From positions 682,001 through 746,000 of the forward strand of contig NZ_JABTCG010000001.1 in the NCBI RefSeq assembly GCF_014610845.1: a stretch of 64,000 bases of DNA, in the 5' to 3' direction. Of this stretch, positions 57,890 to 64,000 are shown in pieces; position 1 is the stretch's first letter, and each line of letters opens with the position of its first letter. The position numbers were made by a program, and so were the translations under genes. A model generated the notes under the pieces. It searched no databases. It saw only the letters and a list, made by a program, of their open reading frames with translations, and was not told the origin of the DNA. The DNA comes from Maribacter arenosus (GTDB lineage Bacteria; Bacteroidota; Bacteroidia; Flavobacteriales; Flavobacteriaceae).

Positions 57890-59254
57890 ATGGACATCTT
57901 AAAAAAACAATGCGAATTCTTTTTAACACAGCAAACCAAAGATGTGTCATTTAGGAAAAACGCCTTAAAAAGATTACAAAAAGAGATTGTCGCACGGGAA
58001 GATGATATTTGTGATGCCATTTATGCCGATTTTAAAAAGCCCAAGTTCGAAACCCTAGCGGCAGAAACCCAATTTGTGCTTGCCGAGTTGAAATTGGTCC
58101 TTAAGAGTCTAAATCTTTGGGCAAGGCCTGATAGAAAATCCGCTACCTTGATGAATTGGCCTTCATCTGATTGGATTTACAAAGAACCCTATGGTACCGT
58201 TTTGATCATCGCCCCATGGAACTATCCATTTCAACTAGCGATAGCACCCCTGATCGGGGCCATTGCTGCCGGTAATACGGCGGTTATTAAACCTTCGGAG
58301 GCGACACCAAATACCTCAAGGGTAATTGCTGAGATTATCACAACGGTTTTTCCTAAGGAACATGTTGCAGTTGTAGAAGGGGGCGTTGAAGTATCACGAC
58401 AATTATTGGCCGAAAAGTGGGATTATATCTTCTTTACAGGCAGTACTAGAGTTGGCCAGATCGTCTATGAAAACGCCGCTAAACACTTAACCCCTGTAAC
58501 TTTGGAATTAGGGGGCAAAAACCCATGCATCGTTGATGATACGGCCTCCATAGCCCTTGCAGCCAAACGAATAGTTTGGGGAAAGTTCCTGAATGCAGGT
58601 CAAACCTGCATTGCTTCAGATTATATCTTAGTCCATAAACATGTAAAGGATAAATTGATTGACGCCTTAAAGCAAAAAATAATAGAAGCTTATGGGGAGA
58701 ATATGGAAGCATCCCCAGATTATTCCCGTACCGTAAACTTAGGACATTATTCTAGATTAAAATCAATGTTAAAGGGGGAGGAAATTATTTTTGGGGGTGA
58801 GAGTAATGATGAAGATAACTACCTTTCTCCTACTTTAGTCAATGAACCCCGAATGGATAGTAAATTAATGGCCGGTGAGATTTTCGGACCTATTCTTCCC
58901 ATAATAGCCTTTGAGACCGAGGATGATATTCGCAGACATATAATGCGCTATGGAAAGCCGTTGGCTACCTATGTATTCTCAAACAAAAGGAAATTCCAAA
59001 AGAAAATCATCAATACCTATAGTTTCGGTGGTGGTGCCATAAATGATACGGTCATACAGATCACCAATAAAAAGCTGCCATTCGGTGGTGTTGGGGCAAG
59101 TGGTATTGGGGCTTATCACGGCAAAACCTCTTTCGACATATTCTCCCATCAAAAAGCGATAATTAAAAAGGCCATTTGGTTGGATGCCCCATTGCGCTAT
59201 CCACCTTATAATCTGCCTATGAAAATCGTTAAAATGATAAAATATCTATTTTAA
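57890..59254 (+). CDS. Aldehyde dehydrogenase (ALDH3-like, fatty aldehyde type)
   Basis: A 454-residue NAD(P)-dependent aldehyde dehydrogenase. Catalytic Cys240 (NAGQTCIASD), general base Glu206 (LELGGKNP) and Asn111 (APWNYPFQ) are all in place. The shorter length and the C-terminal hydrophobic tail (MKIVKMIKYLF) fit the ALDH3 group, which includes membrane-associated fatty aldehyde dehydrogenases. It begins just after a consensus promoter and is followed after 4 bases by the nitroreductase gene. Confidence 0.93.
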   Translation: MDILKKQCEFFLTQQTKDVSFRKNALKRLQKEIVAREDDICDAIYADFKKPKFETLAAETQFVLAELKLVLKSLNLWARPDRKSATLMNWPSSDWIYKEPYGTVLIIAPWNYPFQLAIAPLIGAIAAGNTAVIKPSEATPNTSRVIAEIITTVFPKEHVAVVEGGVEVSRQLLAEKWDYIFFTGSTRVGQIVYENAAKHLTPVTLELGGKNPCIVDDTASIALAAKRIVWGKFLNAGQTCIASDYILVHKHVKDKLIDALKQKIIEAYGENMEASPDYSRTVNLGHYSRLKSMLKGEEIIFGGESNDEDNYLSPTLVNEPRMDSKLMAGEIFGPILPIIAFETEDDIRRHIMRYGKPLATYVFSNKRKFQKKIINTYSFGGGAINDTVIQITNKKLPFGGVGASGIGAYHGKTSFDIFSHQKAIIKKAIWLDAPLRYPPYNLPMKIVKMIKYLF

Positions 59255-59258
59255 ATCT

Positions 59259-59987
59259 ATGGAAAAAACAGTTACAGAAGCCATTGAATACAGACGTTCC
59301 GTCCGTATATATAGGGAGGATTTGGAATTGGATGACGAAAAAGTACGTCAATGTTTAATAAATGCCTCTCTCGCCCCTACCAGCAGTAATTTACAGTTAT
59401 GGGAGTTTTATCATGTTACCGATAAGAACAAACTCAAAGCTGTGGCTAAAGCCTGTTTTGATCAACCCGCGGCAAAGACAGCAAAACAAATGGTTGTCGT
59501 GGTCGCAAGAAAAGATCTTTGGCGAAAAAGAAGCAAGGCCAATCTTGAATATTTAAAAAAAGGGTTTGGGCATAAAGCCAAAGATGAATATTCAACAAGG
59601 GAGAAATTCGTGTTGAATTATTATGGCAAGCTTATTCCTACACTCTATTCGGAGTTTCTGGGTATTTTAGGCGCATTTCGTTATGTGTTTTTTCAACTGG
59701 TGGGCCTATTTAGACCTGTTTATAGGCAAGTGCGCAAATCGGATCTTCGTATCGTAGCCCATAAAAGTGCAGCCTTGGCAGCTCAAAACTTCATGATTTC
59801 AATGGCTGCCATAAATTATGATACCTGTCCTATGGAAGGAAGTGATACGCTCAGGGTCAAAAAAGTTTTGGACTTGCCTTGGGGGAGTGAGATAAATATG
59901 GTTATTGCCTGTGGTGTACGTGACAATGAAGGTGTTTACGGCCCAAGATTTAGAATACCTTTTGATGAGGTGTATAGGAAAGTTTAG
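59259..59987 (+). CDS. Nitroreductase-family FMN oxidoreductase
   Basis: A 242-residue FMN-dependent reductase. The N-terminal AIEYRRSVRIYR and LAPTSSNLQLWEFYHV motifs bind FMN phosphate, and MISMAAINYDTCPMEGSD with the final VIACGVRDNEG are typical. The insertion from about 100 to 165, partly hydrophobic (FRYVFFQLVGLFRP), is longer than in many members. It is cotranscribed with the aldehyde dehydrogenase. Its stop overlaps the converging pxpC gene by 4 bases. Confidence 0.9.
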   Translation: MEKTVTEAIEYRRSVRIYREDLELDDEKVRQCLINASLAPTSSNLQLWEFYHVTDKNKLKAVAKACFDQPAAKTAKQMVVVVARKDLWRKRSKANLEYLKKGFGHKAKDEYSTREKFVLNYYGKLIPTLYSEFLGILGAFRYVFFQLVGLFRPVYRQVRKSDLRIVAHKSAALAAQNFMISMAAINYDTCPMEGSDTLRVKKVLDLPWGSEINMVIACGVRDNEGVYGPRFRIPFDEVYRKV

Positions 59988-60823
59988 GCAAGCTTAAAGG
60001 AAACGGTGTCCCTGCTTCTTTTTTGGGCCAAAATGGATATGGCTTTATCATTCAACTGCACAATTCTTGGATACCCACCGGTAGTTTGGCCATCTTTCAT
60101 CAAAACGATCAATCTGCCTGATGGGGTAAGTTGCAAAGTACCGGGTAGGGTTGCCGAGGTCAACATAGACCGATTATGCCCCTTAATTTTTTCATTGAAT
60201 TGATATCCCATTCTATTATTTTCCTTTGCGACCGTAAACTCCTTGAAAAACAGGTTTTGCAATTGTGCATCGTCCAATAATTCAAATTCAGGACCTTTGG
60301 ACACCTCCAAAATGGTCTCATCCAAGAGTGATGCCGATTTTAATTCGGATATTTTTGGTTTAAAAGACGAAACTATTTCATATTCCAGTTCAGAATTGTC
60401 CTTGAGACTTCCCCTTTTGGTAATCGGATAATATTGGGAGCGACTCCCTAAAACTTCGGTCGTTTTAAACCCATCCTTAATGGCCAAATAGCTCCTAAAA
60501 CCATTGAGTAGTTTTCCATACGAAAGGATGTCACCTGCATTTACTTTGTGTATTTTATAATTCGATGCTGGGGTGTTGTTCAGTGTTGCAGACATTTCAG
60601 CCCCAGCCAATACGATAAAGGTTTCCTCTTCAAATTGCAATGTTGGCCCGGTCATCGTAATTTCCAATACGGCATCATTGTCATCGTTTTCTAAAAGCCG
60701 ATTAGCATTTCGGACTGCAGTAATATCCATTGCCCCGGATACTGGTACCCCCTTATCCCGATACCCAAAACGACCTTCATCCTGTATGGTCGTATAAAAA
60801 CCAGATTTCAGTACTTTAAGCAT
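59984..60823 (-). CDS. pxpC: 5-Oxoprolinase subunit C (biotin-dependent carboxylase-like)
   Basis: A 279-residue subunit of the PxpABC 5-oxoprolinase, which hydrolyses 5-oxoproline (pyroglutamate) to glutamate with ATP. The start TTIQDEGRFGYRDKGVPVSGAMD and the central TLNNTPASNYKIHKVNAGDILSYG motif are characteristic (AHS2/KipA family). It overlaps pxpB by 8 bases and is the last gene of the operon. Confidence 0.93.
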   Translation of the reverse strand: MLKVLKSGFYTTIQDEGRFGYRDKGVPVSGAMDITAVRNANRLLENDDNDAVLEITMTGPTLQFEEETFIVLAGAEMSATLNNTPASNYKIHKVNAGDILSYGKLLNGFRSYLAIKDGFKTTEVLGSRSQYYPITKRGSLKDNSELEYEIVSSFKPKISELKSASLLDETILEVSKGPEFELLDDAQLQNLFFKEFTVAKENNRMGYQFNEKIKGHNRSMLTSATLPGTLQLTPSGRLIVLMKDGQTTGGYPRIVQLNDKAISILAQKRSRDTVSFKLA

Positions 60824-61553
60824 CTAACTTTATTTTATCAAATTGATAAATCCCTACTTCCCCTTCAATCTTATATAAATCATATTCTGCCCTGGAAATT
60901 GAATAGAATTGAATTTTATCGCCCACGTTGACTAGACAGGGTTCGTCCCTATTGGCATCGAAAATGGGAATGGAACAATTCCCTATAATATTCCATCCTC
61001 CAGGTGATTCTTGGGGGTATATTCCAGTTTGCTTACCGGCAAGACCCACAGCACCTTTGACAACCTTTAGTCTTGGCTCTGCCCGCCGATGAACTTCCAA
61101 CGCTTTCGGCAAGCCTCCGAGATACATAAAACCAGGTAAAAATCCGATGCCGTATACCGTATAAACATGGGAGCAATGCAATTCAATGATTTTCTCAATG
61201 GACGTCCCCAATTTTTCGGCCACCTCCTCTAAATCAATAGCAAAATCCAAATCATAACATACCGGTAACTTCCATAGGTATCTGTTGGCCAGTTTTGCGA
61301 CTTCTCTTTTGCCATACCAAGTCTTTAATTTCGCCTTTATAGGTCGATATTCGATTATATTCTTGTTATGTATCAAGGTAAGTGAATTATAGGCTGGAAC
61401 CATTTCCCATTCTCTTGGATCCAGAAAACGCTGTTTGAGGCATGATTTGAACTGGATGATGTCCTCTAAAATAGCCTCATCTACTATATTTGGCCATTCG
61501 ACCAAAACAGCATGTCCACCAAAGGGTCTTATTGAAATCGGATAGTCTGTCAC
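60816..61553 (-). CDS. pxpB: 5-Oxoprolinase subunit B
   Basis: A 245-residue AHS1/KipI-family subunit. It begins ISIRPFGGHAVLVEWP, and the conserved GIGFLPGFMYLGGLP and AVGLAGKQTGIYPQESPGGWNIIG motifs are clear. It is coupled to pxpA by a 4-base overlap and to pxpC by an 8-base overlap. The older name links the family to the KipI kinase inhibitor, but in this operon the oxoprolinase role is the better reading. Confidence 0.94.
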   Translation of the reverse strand: MTDYPISIRPFGGHAVLVEWPNIVDEAILEDIIQFKSCLKQRFLDPREWEMVPAYNSLTLIHNKNIIEYRPIKAKLKTWYGKREVAKLANRYLWKLPVCYDLDFAIDLEEVAEKLGTSIEKIIELHCSHVYTVYGIGFLPGFMYLGGLPKALEVHRRAEPRLKVVKGAVGLAGKQTGIYPQESPGGWNIIGNCSIPIFDANRDEPCLVNVGDKIQFYSISRAEYDLYKIEGEVGIYQFDKIKLDA

Positions 61554-62293
61554 TTTTTTATATAGATTTCTTGCTTGGGCAATTCTTCCGAAAGGTACAT
61601 TAAAATTTGTAATGAATTAGGGGTATCACCATGCAAACAGAAGGTATTTGCCTTAAGCGAAACTTCGCCCCCATCAATTGTCGTTACCTTACCGTTGATT
61701 ACCATTTTGAGGAGATGGTTCAAAACCGCTTTTGGTTCATTAAGTACGGCACCGGGCAATGTTCGGGAAACCAATCCCAGATCGGGATTATAAGTTCTAT
61801 CGGCAAATGCCTCCAATTTTATTTTAAATCCCCTTTCTTTAGCCTTTTGGGATATTACAGAACCAGGAGGTACATATAAAAAAACGGATTCCTTGTAGGA
61901 TTCCAAGGCATTTAAAAACAAATCTGAAAGTTCTTGGTTATAGACCATATCATTATACAAGGCCCCGTGGGGTTTAATATGGTGCAATGCCAGTTGCTCC
62001 TTGTCCAATATCGCCTTAAGGTTCTTAATCTGTTCTTGTAAACTATCTACTAATTCATGTGATCCGATATCGATGGAAACACGCCCAAAATTCTTTCGAT
62101 CAGGATAGGAAGGGTGGGCACCGATATGAACTCCGTGTTTTTTGGCCAATTTCGCGGTTCGGGTCATTGATTTGATATCCCCTGCATGTCCCCCACAAGC
62201 AATATTACAGGAAGAAACCAAAGGAAGTAATTCGGCTTCATTGCCTATACCTTCCCCTACATCACAATTAATATCGATATATCTTTTCCCCAT
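61550..62293 (-). CDS. pxpA: 5-Oxoprolinase subunit A (LamB/YcsF family)
   Basis: A 247-residue subunit with the family signature INCDVGEGIGNEAELLPLVSSCNIACGGHAGD at the N-terminus. GVHIGAHPSYPDRKNFGR and HHIKPHGALYNDM supply the His- and Asp-rich active-site segments. Its ATG follows the NRAMP-like stop codon directly (TAGATG), so transporter and enzyme are made from one transcript. Confidence 0.95.
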   Translation of the reverse strand: MGKRYIDINCDVGEGIGNEAELLPLVSSCNIACGGHAGDIKSMTRTAKLAKKHGVHIGAHPSYPDRKNFGRVSIDIGSHELVDSLQEQIKNLKAILDKEQLALHHIKPHGALYNDMVYNQELSDLFLNALESYKESVFLYVPPGSVISQKAKERGFKIKLEAFADRTYNPDLGLVSRTLPGAVLNEPKAVLNHLLKMVINGKVTTIDGGEVSLKANTFCLHGDTPNSLQILMYLSEELPKQEIYIKK

Positions 62294-63487
62294 CTAAAAA
62301 ATACCCAGTACCTTGATTATACTTTTTGCACCCAATAGAATTGCCAATAAAATAATGACGAACCCTAAACAATTCTGTAGTAAAGAATTTTTATATTTCC
62401 CCATGACCGATGTTTTATTGACTATCCATAGCAGAAAGATGGCAATCACCGGCAATAATAATCCATTTGCCACCTGGGCAAATTTGATGATTTCAATAGG
62501 CTTGATACCTAAGGAAAGAAAAACCACTCCGATCGCAAGGATAATCATCCACACTATCCTGAATTTAAAATCCTTTAACCCTACATTCCATCCAAAACAA
62601 CTATTGGTCACATATGCGGCTGCCAAGGGAGCTGTTATGGCCGAAGTAATCCCTGCTGCAAACAATCCGATTCCCATAAAATATCGGGCACTATCGCCAT
62701 ATAATGGTTCTAAACCTTTTGCCAAATCCATAACATTGACCACTTCCTTTCCTGGAATGGCCGCGGCGGCAATGACTACTGCCATGGAGACCAAACCGCC
62801 CAAGGCTATTGACATGAACGTGTCCTTTCTTGCCGTTTTTAAATCATCTTTCGACTTCCATTTTTCACTGACCAAAGAAGCATGAAGAAATAAATTATAC
62901 GGTACGACCGTCGTGCCCACCAAGGCAATGATCATCAATAAACTATCCGTAGGTATCTTGGGAACGAACATGCCTTCCAATATTCTAAGGATGTTGGGTT
63001 TGGTAATCATTGCCGTTAAAAGAAAAGAAAGGCTCATGATGATTACCAAGGTTACAAATACTTTTTCCAAAGTTTTATAATTCCCCATGTACAACAAAAT
63101 AAAAGCCAAGATTCCAATGACATAGGGATAATAAAGTGCGTTTTCCTCACCAAACAACGCATTCAATCCCAGCGTGGCACCGCCAATATTACCTGCTTCA
63201 TAGGCCGCATTTCCAACTACGATAGCTGCCAAAATAATTCCCATGAACAAATTTCGAATCCAAGGTGTATGTAATTCGTTTTTGATGGCGTTGGCCAACC
63301 CATTTTGGGTAATTATACCTAATCGGGCAGACATCTCTTGCAGTACAATGGTTGCAATTATCGAAAGCAACAGGGCCCATAATAGGGCAAACCCAAAACC
63401 GACACCAGCCAGAGTACAGGCGGTTATCGTACCTGGTCCAATAAAGGCCGCTGCCACCAATACCCCAGGGCCAATTTTTTTAAACAT
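62294..63487 (-). CDS. NRAMP-fold transporter with altered metal-site residues (inferred 5-oxoproline transporter)
   Basis: A 397-residue, roughly 11-helix inner-membrane protein of the NRAMP family. In canonical metal transporters helix 1 has DPGN and helix 6 has a Met-Pro-His motif. Here helix 1 reads GPGT (residues 17-20) and helix 6 reads TTVVPYN (192-198), so the Asp, Asn, Met and His are replaced by Gly, Thr, Val and Tyr. A divalent-metal role is therefore unlikely. The gene lies in an operon with pxpABC, one base after the DUF2891 stop and directly before pxpA, which suggests uptake of 5-oxoproline or a related small acid. The substrate is inferred from context only. Confidence 0.88.
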   Translation of the reverse strand: MFKKIGPGVLVAAAFIGPGTITACTLAGVGFGFALLWALLLSIIATIVLQEMSARLGIITQNGLANAIKNELHTPWIRNLFMGIILAAIVVGNAAYEAGNIGGATLGLNALFGEENALYYPYVIGILAFILLYMGNYKTLEKVFVTLVIIMSLSFLLTAMITKPNILRILEGMFVPKIPTDSLLMIIALVGTTVVPYNLFLHASLVSEKWKSKDDLKTARKDTFMSIALGGLVSMAVVIAAAAIPGKEVVNVMDLAKGLEPLYGDSARYFMGIGLFAAGITSAITAPLAAAYVTNSCFGWNVGLKDFKFRIVWMIILAIGVVFLSLGIKPIEIIKFAQVANGLLLPVIAIFLLWIVNKTSVMGKYKNSLLQNCLGFVIILLAILLGAKSIIKVLGIF

Positions 63488-63488
63488 A

Positions 63489-64000
63489 TTATTCCGAGTG
63501 GTTTAGCGCATATAAGGCAAATGTTCCCAGCCAATGTGTCCCCTCATAATTACCATCAACAATACTCGGTAATGAATAAGTTATATGCTCATCTGCAATA
63601 TTTCTTAAATGGGCATATTCCGGCAGGGTTTCCGCAATACCGTATAAACACCATGCCCTACTAAAATTAAGTCCATCGATATGCACTAGCTTACCATCGG
63701 TTCTATCTGAAACTTTCCCTGGTTCTAAGGTAAAAGAAGTATTCGTCATCATTGGCAGGAAAGATTTGAACCATTTTTTGAACTCTTCTTTAGATAAGAC
63801 CTTTCGTACAATATCAACTTCTTGTAGACAAGGGGATAAAAAATCAAATCCACTAGGTTCCCAGTTCAAGGGACACTCAATGTCACTCATGTAAAAGCGG
63901 ATTACACTATTTTCTATTACCTTCTTAAGTTCAATATGGTTTGTTGTTTGTGCGTAGTCCCATGCCAAGGACATTCCAAAAGCCGTATTACTGTGTTCCC
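63489..64000 (-). CDS. DUF2891 protein, C-terminal part
   Basis: The frame is open to the window edge. The last 170 or so residues are visible, starting EHSNTAFGMSLAWDYA and ending WLGTFALYALNHSE. The HSNTAFG, CLQEVDIVRKVL, LVHIDGLNFSRAWC and YEGTHWLGTFA segments fit DUF2891, a family of unknown function with a predicted alpha/alpha barrel. The ATG at 63974 is internal, because conserved sequence continues upstream. Only one base separates its stop from the NRAMP-like gene, so it belongs to the pxp operon. Confidence 0.85.
   Translation of the reverse strand, partial: EHSNTAFGMSLAWDYAQTTNHIELKKVIENSVIRFYMSDIECPLNWEPSGFDFLSPCLQEVDIVRKVLSKEEFKKWFKSFLPMMTNTSFTLEPGKVSDRTDGKLVHIDGLNFSRAWCLYGIAETLPEYAHLRNIADEHITYSLPSIVDGNYEGTHWLGTFALYALNHSE

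Noticed and set aside
62313-62885. 190-codon plus-strand ORF opposite the NRAMP-like gene
   Set aside because: It is antisense to a clear membrane protein, and its hydrophobic pattern results from that.

Overview
This window is chromosomal DNA of a bacterium in the phylum Bacteroidota, most likely a (probably marine) member of the Flavobacteriaceae. Evidence is AT-rich sequence (about 40% GC by eye), many signal-peptide lipoproteins, weak Shine-Dalgarno signals, recurrent -7 boxes of the form TAnnTTTG with an upstream TTG, and typical flavobacterial families (OmpA lipoproteins with coiled coils, DUF2911, DUF4252, DUF4493-like, GH16 glucanase, class II IlvC, M1 and M20 peptidases). No phage, integrase, IS transposase or CRISPR array was seen. 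The genus cannot be fixed from the sequence.

Layout. 1-13.3 kb: the end of a glycosyltransferase, an OmpA lipoprotein, a YciO/Sua5-like enzyme, a GH16 lipoprotein, a UvrD/PcrA helicase, a DsrE-like protein with an M20 amidohydrolase, an FMN glutamate-synthase-domain protein, a degenerate OmpA-like paralogue, a patatin and an M1 aminopeptidase. 13.4-24 kb: recG (carrying a DUF559 nuclease domain inside its helicase core), an SRAP protein, VOC and pirin proteins, a PAS/zinc-ribbon protein, DUF1080 and NTF2-like proteins, panB, lspA, an RluA enzyme, a DUF4252 lipoprotein, an EamA exporter and a helical-repeat protein. 25.9-41 kb: leuA-leuB, a TlpA-like protein, pheT, fasciclin, an ABC-F protein, a transaldolase-family enzyme, an SDR, the SRP RNA (ffs) and a DUF2911 protein. 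41.2-57.5 kb: the branched-chain amino acid region, with leuC-leuD-(citramalate synthase-like)-leuB on the plus strand and ilvD-ilvB-ilvN-ilvC-ilvA followed by gapN on the minus strand. 57.9-64 kb: an aldehyde dehydrogenase and nitroreductase pair, then a minus-strand DUF2891-NRAMP-like-pxpA-pxpB-pxpC operon.

How the genes work together. leuA/leuB at 25.9-28.2 kb and leuCD at 41.2 kb complete leucine synthesis. The second LeuA-like protein keeps the substrate-pocket residues I recall for Leptospira citramalate synthase, so leuCD with this enzyme and the second LeuB may make 2-oxobutyrate from pyruvate. IlvA makes the same compound from threonine, and IlvBN, IlvC and IlvD carry it to isoleucine and valine. 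panB draws on the same 2-oxoisovalerate pool for pantothenate. The pxp operon converts 5-oxoproline to glutamate and includes an NRAMP-fold transporter that lacks the metal-binding residues.

The most unusual structures are two short elements with no transposase, each holding one small ORF between inverted repeats. One is an in-frame DUF559 nuclease cassette inside recG with a GC-rich hairpin at each end. The other is a broken S23/four-helix-bundle ORF between 32-bp imperfect inverted repeats, sitting between the citramalate synthase-like gene and leuB.
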